A stretch of DNA of 37,490 nt from NCBI GenBank assembly GCA_945862355.1, contig CAMAYR010000013.1, positions 1-37,490 on the forward strand, given 5' to 3'. Every line of letters begins with the position of its first letter. The stretch's first letter is position 1. Shown piece by piece: positions 15,299 to 23,211 of this stretch. Position numbers and translations under genes: made by a program. The stretch comes from Devosia equisanguinis (GTDB lineage: Bacteria; Pseudomonadota; Alphaproteobacteria; Rhizobiales; Hyphomicrobiaceae). Below the pieces are notes generated by a model. It searched no databases. It saw nothing but the letters and a program-made list of their open reading frames with translations, and was not told the DNA's origin.

Positions 15299-16055
15299 GG
15301 ATCTTTTTCTCGGCGGCAGGCTCGTGATCGAGCAGCCCGCCCGGGGTTTTCGCGCGGGGCTCGACGCCGTGCTGCTGGCAGCCGCCGTCGGGTACGGGAA
15401 CGACAGTGCATTGCGCGTGCTGGATGTGGGGGCCGGTGTGGGCACTGCCGGACTTTGCGTGGCCACGCGGCTGCCATCGGCGGACGTGTCTCTCGTGGAG
15501 GTCGCCCCCCCGCTCGCCCGGCTGGCGCGCGCCAACGTCCAGCGCAACGGCCTTACCGCCCGCGTCAGCGTGGTTGAGGCCGATATCGCAGAGCACGCCT
15601 CGGTTCTCGAGGCTCACGGGCTGTTACCGGCCGCGTTCGATGTCGTGATCGCCAATCCGCCTTACCTGACCGAGGGGCGACACCGCCTGCCCGAGGATGC
15701 GACCGCGGCTGCAGCCTTCGGCATGGCGGAGGGCGGGCTCGAGCCGTGGCTTCGCTTCATGGCGCGAATGTGCCGCGGCGGCGGCGGCATGGCGCTGATC
15801 CATCGCGCGGATGCTCTGGGCGCGGTGATCGCCGCGACAGGTGAGCGCTTCGGTGACCTGCGCATATTGCCCGTCCACCCCCGCGCTGGCGAGCCCGCCC
15901 ATCGTATCGTCGTGCTGGGTCGCAAAGGCAGCCGCGCGCCCCTCGTGCTGCTCCCCGCACTTGTCCTGCACGGACCGGGCAATGACTTTCTGCCGGAGGT
16001 GAAGGCAATCCTTCGCGACGGCGCGCCGCTGGCGGCAGTGGGCGCCAGGTATTAG
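15267..16055 (+). CDS. TrmN6/YfiC-like methyltransferase
   Basis: A 262-residue class I methyltransferase of the YfiC/TrmN6 type. The E. coli enzyme N6-methylates A37 of tRNA1(Val). GFRAGLDAVLLAAA (27-40) and motif I LDVGAGVGTAGL (52-63) bind SAM, and NPPY at 130-133 is the catalytic motif of N6-adenine methylation. The C terminus RRAPLVL-like segment and KAILRDG fit the family. It overlaps the DUF2007 gene, an arrangement common in Rhizobiales. Two consecutive ATG codons leave the exact start open. tRNA as substrate is inferred from family. Confidence 0.87.
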   Translation: MMSNAAVATTEDLFLGGRLVIEQPARGFRAGLDAVLLAAAVGYGNDSALRVLDVGAGVGTAGLCVATRLPSADVSLVEVAPPLARLARANVQRNGLTARVSVVEADIAEHASVLEAHGLLPAAFDVVIANPPYLTEGRHRLPEDATAAAAFGMAEGGLEPWLRFMARMCRGGGGMALIHRADALGAVIAATGERFGDLRILPVHPRAGEPAHRIVVLGRKGSRAPLVLLPALVLHGPGNDFLPEVKAILRDGAPLAAVGARY

Positions 16056-16175
16056 ACGTAGCGTTGCGAGACAACGCGGGGCAAGGTGCCGCCGACGCCC
16101 GATGGGAAGCATATCGTTACCTGTCTGCCGGTTTCCCGCACTTCATCCAATCGAGCCGTATCGAGACCAAGCGAA

Positions 16176-17003
16176 ATGTGGCCATTCTCACGCAAGCCGA
16201 TCGTCCCCGTGCTGCGCCTTGCCGGCGCCATCGGCATGGCCTCGCCCCTTCGGCCCGGCTTGTCCTTGGCGGGAACCGCTGGCGCGATCGAGCGGGCGTT
16301 CACGATGTCGCGGACGCCCAGCGTCGCCATCGTCATCAACAGTCCGGGCGGGTCGGCGGTCCAGTCCAGTCTCATCTTCAAGCGCATCCGCCAGCTCGCC
16401 GACGAGCACGAGAAGAAGGTCTACGTCTTCTGCGAGGATGTAGCAGCGTCCGGCGGCTATTATCTGGCAGTGGCAGGCGACGAGATCTACGCCGACGCGT
16501 CCTCCATCGTGGGCTCGATCGGCGTCATTTTCGCTTCCTTCGGTCTCGACAAGGCGATCGCCAAGCTCGGCATCGAGCGGCGCGTCTATACTGCCGGCAC
16601 GTCCAAGAACGCCCTTGATGTGTTCATGCCGGAGAACGCCGAGGATGTGGAGCGCATCAAGTCGGTGCAGCGCGACGTGCACGATGTCTTCATCGGCGTG
16701 GTCAAGGATCGCCGCGCCGGCAAGCTGCGAAGCCCCGACGCAGAGCTGTTCTCCGGCGCCTTCTGGTCGGCCGCCAAGGCCCTCGATCTCGGCCTCATCG
16801 ACGGTGTATCCGACCTGCGCTCACGGATGCGCGCGGTGCACGGCGACAAGGTTGTCTTGAAGCCGGTGCCGATCGGCGGCGGCGGTTTGCTGTCGCGCCT
16901 GCGCCGTGTTCCCTCGATCGACGAGCACATCGGTCTCGTCTCTGCCGGGGATGCACTTGCGACACTGGAAGCCCGTGCGCTGTGGTCGCGGTATGGATTG
17001 TGA
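16176..17003 (+). CDS. S49 family peptidase (SppA/SohB-like)
   Basis: A 275-residue serine peptidase of the S49 (signal peptide peptidase A) family. INSPGGSAVQSS is at 54-65, the nucleophile Ser92 in VAASGGYY, the SIVGSIGVIFA segment at 110-120 and the general-base Lys144 in TAGTSKNALD. It is the short, single-domain form. No clear membrane anchor is seen at the N terminus beyond a weakly hydrophobic stretch (10-22). The ATG at 16176 begins MWPFSRKPIVPVLRL, typical of Rhizobiales members; longer upstream starts add atypical sequence. It lies 120 bp after the TrmN6-like gene, probably the same operon. Confidence 0.9.
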   Translation: MWPFSRKPIVPVLRLAGAIGMASPLRPGLSLAGTAGAIERAFTMSRTPSVAIVINSPGGSAVQSSLIFKRIRQLADEHEKKVYVFCEDVAASGGYYLAVAGDEIYADASSIVGSIGVIFASFGLDKAIAKLGIERRVYTAGTSKNALDVFMPENAEDVERIKSVQRDVHDVFIGVVKDRRAGKLRSPDAELFSGAFWSAAKALDLGLIDGVSDLRSRMRAVHGDKVVLKPVPIGGGGLLSRLRRVPSIDEHIGLVSAGDALATLEARALWSRYGL

Positions 17004-17127
17004 TGGAGCTGTCGTGCAGACCGTGTGCCGCACTGTCCACGGGGCCGTCGTCGCGATCATCGTCGTAACGTCGTAGTATCGGCACACGCTCACCCTCTAA
17101 GCGCGCTTCAGCAGATCAGCATCGAGG

Positions 17128-18036
17128 TTGCCCCTGCCCGTCATTTCCACGCCCTACACGCCGAAACTGAACAACCTGCGCGGCATCCTATGGATGATCG
17201 CGGCGGTGGTAGCGCTGACTTTGATGTTCGCCATCGTCAAGCAGATGGTGAAGGAGCTGCCCGTATTCGTGGTCGCCATCATGCGCACGGCCTTCGCGCT
17301 GGTGCTGATGGTGCCGTGGATGCTGCGGGTGGGCGTCCCAGGCCTCGAGACCAAGCGTATCGGCGCGCACGTCCTTCGCGCGTTCTTCGGGGTGACGTCG
17401 TTCGTATGCGTGGTCTATGCGCTGTCGAAGCTGCTGATGGCCGACGCGATGGTGCTGGCGTTCACCTCGCCGCTCTGGGCGATATTCGTGTCCGCGGTGA
17501 TCCTGCGCGAGGTCGCAGGTCCGCGCCGGATCGCAGCGACATTGGTTGGCTTCGTCGGCGTGTTGCTGGTGGTGAAGCCGCACGGCGGGTTCGAGCCCGC
17601 TGCCCTCATCGCCCTGGGCAGCGCTCTGCTGACCGCACTGGCCATGATCATGGTGAAGAGCCTGAGCGCGACCGAGCCGCCGACGCGGATCGTGTTTTAT
17701 TTCTTCGTCTTCGGCACGCTCATGCTGCTGATCCCGGCGATCGTCACCTGGCAGACGCCGACGCTGGTGCAGTTCGCCTGGCTGTTCGGCGCGGGGCTCC
17801 TCGGCGCGGTCGGGCAGGATTGGCTGGCCCGCGCCTATGACGCGGCCGAAGTAACGGTCGTCGCGCCGTTCGATTTTGTGCGGCTGCCGGTTGCTGCTCT
17901 GTTGGGTTTCGCGCTGTTCGACGAGATCCCAGACGCGCTCAGCATTTTCGGCATGACGGTCATCATCTCCGCGTCGCTCTACATCGCGCATCGCGAGGCG
18001 GAGATGAAGAGAACGGCGTCGGCGGGCAAGACGTAG
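17128..18036 (+). CDS. EamA/DMT superfamily transporter
   Basis: A 302-residue inner-membrane protein with about ten predicted transmembrane helices in two EamA repeats (about 18-150 and 155-290), the drug/metabolite transporter layout. Marks are LRGILWMIAAVVALTLMFAIVK, the end of the first repeat GVLLVVKPHGGFEP, and the second-repeat end near GMTVIISASLYIAHRE. The substrate is unknown. The start used is TTG at 17128; no ATG with a good site is nearby, so it may be a few codons off. A terminator with a duplicated arm follows. Confidence 0.88.
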   Translation: MPLPVISTPYTPKLNNLRGILWMIAAVVALTLMFAIVKQMVKELPVFVVAIMRTAFALVLMVPWMLRVGVPGLETKRIGAHVLRAFFGVTSFVCVVYALSKLLMADAMVLAFTSPLWAIFVSAVILREVAGPRRIAATLVGFVGVLLVVKPHGGFEPAALIALGSALLTALAMIMVKSLSATEPPTRIVFYFFVFGTLMLLIPAIVTWQTPTLVQFAWLFGAGLLGAVGQDWLARAYDAAEVTVVAPFDFVRLPVAALLGFALFDEIPDALSIFGMTVIISASLYIAHREAEMKRTASAGKT

Positions 18037-18100
18037 ACGCGTGTGTCATACCTCCCAGCTCAGGGTTGGTGTCACGGCTACGCTCAAGCAAAAGTGTGAT

Positions 18101-18161
18101 ACCGGCCCACCACAGGACAACGGAAGTCGAACTTTCGGTGGGCCGGTTTTCGGTGGGCCGG
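18101..18161 (+). terminator. Terminator with a duplicated 3' arm
   Basis: ACCGGCCCACC (18101-18111) pairs perfectly with GGTGGGCCGGT (18137-18147), which is followed by TTT. The 3' arm with its flank, TTTCGGTGGGCCGG, occurs twice in tandem (18133-18146 and 18148-18161), so the single 5' arm can pair with either copy. The loop is 25 nt for the first copy. It lies 65 bp after the EamA gene. Confidence 0.6.
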
Positions 18162-18314
18162 CATCAGGCAGCCTTCATCTGCCGCGCAGCGATCGTCACT
18201 GCTTCTCGTCACACGCTCAACACCAACTCGTGATCTGCAAAGCGCTCAAGTTGAATTTGCCCGCGCGTATGCCTCTCGTATGTTGATCCCAACACGGCCC
18301 ATTCCGAGGTCGAG

Positions 18315-19199
18315 ATGATCAGGAGCACGCCTCTCATGAGCCCGGCAATCGCAAGCAGTACGCAATCTTACAACCACCGAGTGGGTCGTCGACGACTCAT
18401 GCAACTCGGTTGCGCCTTCGTTGCCGCCATCGCACTCGCTGGCCCCGTTTCGGCACAGGATGCCGGCCGCATGAACGCCCCCTACGATGCACTGCTGGCG
18501 CGCTACGTTCTCCCCCAGCCTGACGGCGTCAACCGCGTCGACTACGCCAAGTGGAAAGCGACTGCCGGCGACGTCAAGGCGCTCAAGGACTACATTTCGG
18601 CGATGGCCGGCGCCGCCCCGTCGAAGCTCTCGCGCAACGAGGCTTTCGCTTACTGGGCGAACCTCTACAACGCGATCACGCTGCAGGTCGTCATCGAACG
18701 CTATCCCGTGAAATCGATCCGCGACATCAAGAGCGACGGATTGTTCGACCCCAAGGCGTATCTCGGCCCGTGGCGCACCAAGCGCGTGACGGTCGAGGGC
18801 AAGAAGCTCTCACTCGACGACATCGAGCATGAGATCATGCGCCCGACATTCAAGGACCCGCGCGTCCACTATTCCGTCAACTGCGCTTCGTTCGGTTGCC
18901 CGAACCTGCCGGCGAAGGCGTGGAACGCGGCCAGCCTCGACGCCGATCTCGACACCGCAGCACGCGATTTCGTCAATCACTCTCGCGGAGTCGCCGTTCT
19001 GCCCGGCAACAAGCTGCGCGTCTCGAGCATCTACAAGTGGTTCCGCGAGGACTTCGGCGCCGACGATGCCGCCGTCATCGCCCACTTCAAGAAGTACGCC
19101 AAGCCCGAGCTCGCCCAGCAGCTCGCCAAGGTGACAACGGTGTCCGAGGACCAGTACGACTGGGCGCTCAACGGCATCGCAGGCAAGAAGGGCTCCTGA
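18315..19199 (+). CDS. DUF547 domain protein, exported
   Basis: A 294-residue protein with a signal peptide (RRRLMQLGCAFVAAIALAG to VSAQ, about 25-48), possibly Tat-like because of the Arg run. The DUF547 domain covers about 85-230: NEAFAYWANLYNAITLQVV, then HYSVNCASFGCPNL with conserved His and Cys residues, then SSIYKWFREDFG. The fold is related to transglutaminase/peptidase-like proteins, but no activity is established. GAGG lies upstream of the ATG; a second ATG seven codons on is possible. It is followed closely by two glycosyltransferase genes on the same strand. Confidence 0.87.
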   Translation: MIRSTPLMSPAIASSTQSYNHRVGRRRLMQLGCAFVAAIALAGPVSAQDAGRMNAPYDALLARYVLPQPDGVNRVDYAKWKATAGDVKALKDYISAMAGAAPSKLSRNEAFAYWANLYNAITLQVVIERYPVKSIRDIKSDGLFDPKAYLGPWRTKRVTVEGKKLSLDDIEHEIMRPTFKDPRVHYSVNCASFGCPNLPAKAWNAASLDADLDTAARDFVNHSRGVAVLPGNKLRVSSIYKWFREDFGADDAAVIAHFKKYAKPELAQQLAKVTTVSEDQYDWALNGIAGKKGS

Positions 19200-19245
19200 T
19201 GCGGGGCGCGCGCCGGGAATGGCGCTCTCGGCCGGCAGGCAGTCG

Positions 19246-20670
19246 ATGACCAGACTGGGCAAGATGTTACTACCGGCCAACCGGGGCGAGGCGATGTTCG
19301 CCGGCCTCGGCTTGCTTCTCGTCGCCTCCGTCGCGTTGCTGCTGGCCACGACACGCGGGCTGACACATACCAGTGTCTCCGGCATCGCCGACATCTTGCC
19401 GCTGATCCTGTGCCTTGCAGCGCCCGCAGCCGCGCTGCTTGTCGCGGGACCGTCGATCGTCAGGCTCACGCCCACCCCGTTCGTGCTTGCCGTCCTGATC
19501 GCGGTCGGAGTGATGATGCGGCTGGCCTGGCTCGGGCACGTCCCCCCGCTCGACGACGACTTCTTCCGCTACCTGTGGGACGGTGCGCTCGTCGCCCACG
19601 GTCTCGATCCCTATCGCTACGCACCATCCGAGTTCCTGGCCGGCAACGGCGTGCCGCCGAGCCATTGGCCGCTTTCGGCACGCGCGCTGGTTGTGCTGGA
19701 GCTTGTCAACTTCAACGACATGCGCACGATTTATCCGAGCGTGGCACAGGCCGCGTTCGCCCTGGCGCATGTCATCGCGCCGTTCAGTATCGACGGTTTG
19801 CGCATTGTGTTCCTTGCCGGCGAACTGGCGACGCTCGCCTTGCTGATCGCCCTCCTTCGTGCGTCCGGCGCCTCCTCGATGTGGTCTACGCTCTATTGGT
19901 GGAACCCACTGGCAGCCGCGATGACCGTGGGCTTCTGTCACGTCGACGCCATGCTTCCCCCGCTCGTGCTCGGAGCTTTGCTGGCGAGTGTGCGCGGCCG
20001 CCCTTTTCTGGCGCTGGTGCTGCTTGGTCTCGGCGCTGGCGTGAAGGTCTGGCCGCTGATGCTGGCGCCGATCGTGCTCTGGCCGATGGTGCGACAGCCG
20101 TCGCGTCTCCTGCTCGGCTGCCTCGTGCTCGGCGCGACCCTGCTCGTCGCGATGGGCCCGGTGCTCTGGTCGACTTTGCGTCCGGGCTCCGGCTTCACCG
20201 CCTATGCCGGCAACTGGTCCAACAACAACGCGTTCTACGCCTGGGCCGTCTATGGCCTGCGCGAGGGGTTGGGATTGGGCGATGGCGGGGAGCGTGGCTT
20301 GCGGCTGTCGCTTGCCGTGACGACGGGGCTGCTGGCCCTCGCCCAGGCCGTGCGCGGCGACGGCTCGCTGAACTCGCTGGCAACGCGCTATATGATCGTC
20401 GCCGCAGCCGTTTTCTATCTGTCGCCGGCGCAATTTCCCTGGTACGCGGTGTGGTTCCTGGCGCTGGCGGCCCTCACCGCCTGCTGGCCGCTGCTGCTGG
20501 CCTCCGCACTATTGCCATTCTACTATCTCTTCTTCTTGCATTGGCCGCTGGAGGGTGGACGCCTCTTCTTCTACGGTATCGCCTTCGTCCATTCCGTGCC
20601 CGTGCTGGGCTGGCTGCTGATTGTCGCGGTGCGCAAACGAGCTGTTGCTGGCACGGCCTGCGCCACCTGA
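19246..20670 (+). CDS. Multi-pass GT-C-type glycosyltransferase (DUF2029/GT87-like)
   Basis: A 474-residue inner-membrane protein with about ten or more hydrophobic helices. The first large periplasmic loop holds PPLDDDFFRYLWDG (about 101-114 from this start), the acidic motif of GT-C enzymes that use polyprenyl-phosphate sugars. YWWNPLA and NWSNNNAFYAW are further family-like segments. It probably transfers a sugar, often mannose, to a lipid or glycan at the periplasmic face. The start was put at 19246, preceded by AGGCAG; an in-frame ATG at 19219 is also possible. The neighbouring GT2 gene could make its polyprenyl-linked donor. Confidence 0.82.
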   Translation: MTRLGKMLLPANRGEAMFAGLGLLLVASVALLLATTRGLTHTSVSGIADILPLILCLAAPAAALLVAGPSIVRLTPTPFVLAVLIAVGVMMRLAWLGHVPPLDDDFFRYLWDGALVAHGLDPYRYAPSEFLAGNGVPPSHWPLSARALVVLELVNFNDMRTIYPSVAQAAFALAHVIAPFSIDGLRIVFLAGELATLALLIALLRASGASSMWSTLYWWNPLAAAMTVGFCHVDAMLPPLVLGALLASVRGRPFLALVLLGLGAGVKVWPLMLAPIVLWPMVRQPSRLLLGCLVLGATLLVAMGPVLWSTLRPGSGFTAYAGNWSNNNAFYAWAVYGLREGLGLGDGGERGLRLSLAVTTGLLALAQAVRGDGSLNSLATRYMIVAAAVFYLSPAQFPWYAVWFLALAALTACWPLLLASALLPFYYLFFLHWPLEGGRLFFYGIAFVHSVPVLGWLLIVAVRKRAVAGTACAT

Positions 20671-20713
20671 AGCGCGAAACCTCCTCTAGCGCGAAACCGC
20701 CTGAATCGAGACC

Positions 20714-21436
20714 ATGACACCTGCAGCAACCGGCACCGTCGCCGTGATCATACCCGTGCTCAACGAGGCCGAGGCGCTGCCCAAGGTGCTGGCCTCCATT
20801 CCCGATTGGGTCGGCCATGTCATCGTCGCCGACAATGGCTCGACCGACGCCTCCGGCGAGATCGCGCGCGAGGCCGGCGCGATCGTCGTGGTGGAGCCGC
20901 GCCGTGGTTATGGCAGCGCCTGTCTGAAGGCCATCGCCGCGCTACCCGATGACGTCGATATCATCGTGTTCATGGACGGCGACGCGAGCGACGACGGCTC
21001 TCAGATGGCAGCACTCGTCGATCCGATCCGGCAGGGTCATGCGGACATGGTGCTCGGCTCCCGCGTGCTGGGCGAGCGCGAGCGCGGCGCACTGACCCCG
21101 CAGCAGATCTTCGGCAATGCGCTGGCCTGTACCCTCATTCGCCTGGTGTGGGGCGTCAGGTTCACGGACCTGGGGCCGTTCCGCGCCATCGGCCGGACCG
21201 CGTTGACCCGCCTCCAGATGGTCGACCGCGACTACGGCTGGACCGTCGAGATGCAGGTGCGCGCGGCCAAGATCGGACTGCGCTGTCGCGAGATTCCGGC
21301 GCGCTACCGCCGCCGCATCGGCACCTCGAAGGTCTCGGGCACGATCCGCGGCGTTTTCGGCGCGGGCACCAAGATCCTCTATGTGATCGGGCGCGAGGCG
21401 CTCGGTCGAAGCCCGGCCCCCAGATCGGCGGGATGA
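20714..21436 (+). CDS. GT2 family glycosyltransferase (polyprenyl-phosphate type)
   Basis: A 240-residue GT-A-fold glycosyltransferase. VAVIIPVLNEAEALPKVL is at 9-26, VADNGSTDASGEIA at 38-51 and FMDGDASDD, with the metal-binding Asp-X-Asp, near 85-93. LGSRVLGERERG and FTDLGPFRAIGR match the polyprenyl-phosphate glucosyl/mannosyl transferase branch. No C-terminal membrane helices are present. It begins 43 bp after the GT-C gene and probably acts with it: donor synthesis in the cytoplasm, transfer outside. The last codons and stop fall in a 14-bp tandem repeat, so the C terminus may be repeat-derived. Confidence 0.88.
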   Translation: MTPAATGTVAVIIPVLNEAEALPKVLASIPDWVGHVIVADNGSTDASGEIAREAGAIVVVEPRRGYGSACLKAIAALPDDVDIIVFMDGDASDDGSQMAALVDPIRQGHADMVLGSRVLGERERGALTPQQIFGNALACTLIRLVWGVRFTDLGPFRAIGRTALTRLQMVDRDYGWTVEMQVRAAKIGLRCREIPARYRRRIGTSKVSGTIRGVFGAGTKILYVIGREALGRSPAPRSAG

Positions 21437-21464
21437 GATCGGCGGGCTGAGATCGGCGGGCTGA
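21423..21464 (+). repeat. 14-bp tandem repeat, three units
   Basis: GATCGGCGGGATGA is followed by two identical units GATCGGCGGGCTGA (21437-21450, 21451-21464). The GT2 stop codon is the TGA of the first unit, and each unit carries a TGA. The repeat lies between two convergent genes. Confidence 0.85.
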
Positions 21465-21473
21465 GGCGGCCGC

Positions 21474-22193
21474 TCAAGACCAGCTCACGCCCACCGACAC
21501 CTCGCCGATGCCCTCGAGCGCGAACGCGACCGACGTGTCCTCGCGCCGCAGGAAGATCGGGGGCACGATAGAGCCGCAGATGATCACATCGCCCAGCGAA
21601 AGCCGCGCGCCGCACTCAGCCAGCGTCGATGCGATGTGCGCGACGACATCGAGCACGCGCCCCGTGTTCGCCTCGAGCGCGTCGCCACTGACGGAAGGTG
21701 CCACCACGCCGCTGCGCGTAACCAGTCCCGCGAGCCCATCGAGACGCGCGCCGGCGCGGCTGGTGTCGGTACGGCCGAGGATGACGCGGCGATGGAAGAT
21801 GTTGCCCGCCAGGATCGCCGTCACATCCTCCGGCGGTGGATCGAGGTCGGCGAGTTCGATGGCCGGGCCGATGCCGGCAATCGCGGCGGCGACTGCGGAA
21901 CGGTCACGCCCGTCCGCGAGATTGCTGCCCAGCCACACGGCGATCTCCGGCTCGGCAACGGGGTTCTTCCAGCCGCTGACCGGGACGACAACGCCGGAAG
22001 CCACGCGCGCTTCCGCCAGCATGAAGCCGGCGAGCGGCCCTGCGAGCGCGAATTTCTGCAGAGCGGCCGGCGCGCCGAAGCCCGCCTTCCAGCCCAGCGG
22101 CTTCGCACCCGCCGCGATGCGCGTGGCGCGTGCGCCCAGTTGCGCCTTCATGCCGGCCAGCACGCGAGGATCGGTCACCTCGGTATCGCTCAT
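21474..22193 (-). CDS. 2-keto-4-pentenoate hydratase-like protein
   Basis: A 239-residue protein of the fumarylacetoacetate hydrolase fold, hydratase branch (MhpD/HpcG type), which hydrates 2-oxo-pentenoates in aromatic meta-cleavage pathways. LGWKAGFGAPAALQKF (about 33-48), VAEPEIAVWLG (about 78-88, metal-binding Glu pair) and AIELADL (about 111-117) are the family segments. The true substrate is uncertain because no ring-cleavage genes are near. It is the last gene of a minus-strand operon, 12 bp after the truncated amidohydrolase gene. GAGAGG lies before the ATG. Confidence 0.85.
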   Translation of the reverse strand: MSDTEVTDPRVLAGMKAQLGARATRIAAGAKPLGWKAGFGAPAALQKFALAGPLAGFMLAEARVASGVVVPVSGWKNPVAEPEIAVWLGSNLADGRDRSAVAAAIAGIGPAIELADLDPPPEDVTAILAGNIFHRRVILGRTDTSRAGARLDGLAGLVTRSGVVAPSVSGDALEANTGRVLDVVAHIASTLAECGARLSLGDVIICGSIVPPIFLRREDTSVAFALEGIGEVSVGVSWS

Positions 22194-22205
22194 CGCAGGG
22201 GCCTC

Positions 22206-22733
22206 TCACTTCGCGCCGAGAACGGCGAACGGCCCGCTCGCATGGCTGACCTTGCCGCCGGACTTCGCCAACTCCGCCGATGTCGGTTCACGTCCTTCCT
22301 TCAGTTGATCGACGTGCCATCCGCCGGGTACGAGCACCCACTGACCCGGGCGCGCCTTGGCCGCAGCCGCGATCCGCGCGAGGCCTTGATCGAGAGAGGT
22401 GACGTCGGACCAGTCCACCTCGCTGCGATGGGTGACGCCGGCACGAATGACGTGCTGATGGGAATCGACGAGCCCCGGAATGACCGTCCATCCGCCCAGA
22501 TCCACGGAGCGCGTCGAGCGTGAGGCCATGTTGCGGATCTGGCGGTCGCCACCGACCCGCAGGATCTCGCCGCCGGCTATCGCAATTGCGGTGGCGACCG
22601 TGGACTTGCCGTCGAGCGTGACGCTCTTGCCGTCGTAGAGGACGAGGCTCGGCGTTTGCGCCGAAGCGGGCGCCGCTGACAGCGCAATCGAGATCGCCAA
22701 TGCCGAAACCGCCGCGAGCGATCCTTTGCGCAT
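22206..22733 (-). pseudogene. Internally deleted YtcJ-like amidohydrolase
   Basis: The 175-residue frame has a signal peptide (ends at ASAQ, about 26), the amidohydrolase N-terminal beta-sandwich, and the first metal site in PGLVDSHQH (86-94), then GGWHVDQLKEGREPTSAEL (138-155). Full YtcJ/amidohydrolase-3 proteins are about 550-600 residues; the metal-binding barrel is missing here. The end, GGKVSHASGPFA (159-170), resembles the extreme C terminus of such proteins, which suggests an in-frame loss of roughly 370-400 codons near residues 155-158. Ribosome binding site (GGGAGG) and reading frame are intact, so a short product could still be made and exported, but it cannot be an active hydrolase. 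Confidence 0.7.
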
Positions 22734-22809
22734 CCCGTCCTCCCATTATTCTCGTTCGAGACTTCGACGGACCGCTCAACCGCGGTGTGGGTCTCGCCGA
22801 CCACGGCCT

Positions 22810-23211
22810 TCAATGCGAGCCCGGCAGAACCTCGTAGCCGGAATCCTCGATGGAGCCGGCACCCATCCAGCCCCATACCAGCACGACGTCCTCGTCGGAG
22901 GTGTTGGCGAAGCCATGGTAGACGCCGCGCGGCGAGTAGACCACATCGCCCTCGCCGGAGGGCTCGTCGCCATGCTCGGAGCGGATCACGCCCTGGCCCT
23001 TCAACACGATGAAGAACTCGTCGCAGTTCTTGTGCAGGTGCGCCTCGTGGCTTGCGCCCGGTTTGAGTACGGTCCAGCCGACGACGTGGTTGGCGCCGGC
23101 CGATTTCTTGTCGACCAGGAACTGCACCTGCATGTCGATCCAGCCATCCTTGCGGGAAAGCCCCTCGACCTTGGGCACGTCCTTGATGTTGGTGCGGTAC
23201 ATCTTGCTCAT
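22810..23211 (-). CDS. Cupin domain protein
   Basis: A 133-residue single cupin_2 barrel. The first motif is HEAHLHKNCDEFFIVLKGQG (about 55-74), with His residues and Glu placed for a metal, and the second is YSPRGVYHGFANTSDED (about 92-108). It may be a small metal enzyme or sensor; the reaction is not known. Its ATG overlaps the stop of the dehydrogenase gene (ATGA), so the two are translationally coupled and probably act on the same pathway. Confidence 0.88.
   Translation of the reverse strand: MSKMYRTNIKDVPKVEGLSRKDGWIDMQVQFLVDKKSAGANHVVGWTVLKPGASHEAHLHKNCDEFFIVLKGQGVIRSEHGDEPSGEGDVVYSPRGVYHGFANTSDEDVVLVWGWMGAGSIEDSGYEVLPGSH

Noticed and set aside
19270-20433. A 387-codon minus-strand frame opposite the GT-C gene
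   Set aside because: It is a hydrophilic Arg/Gln/His-rich shadow, whereas the plus strand encodes a clear membrane protein.
20671-20698. AGCGCGAAACC twice, 17 bp apart, between the two glycosyltransferase genes
   Set aside because: Too short and only two copies; noted but not enough to call a functional repeat.
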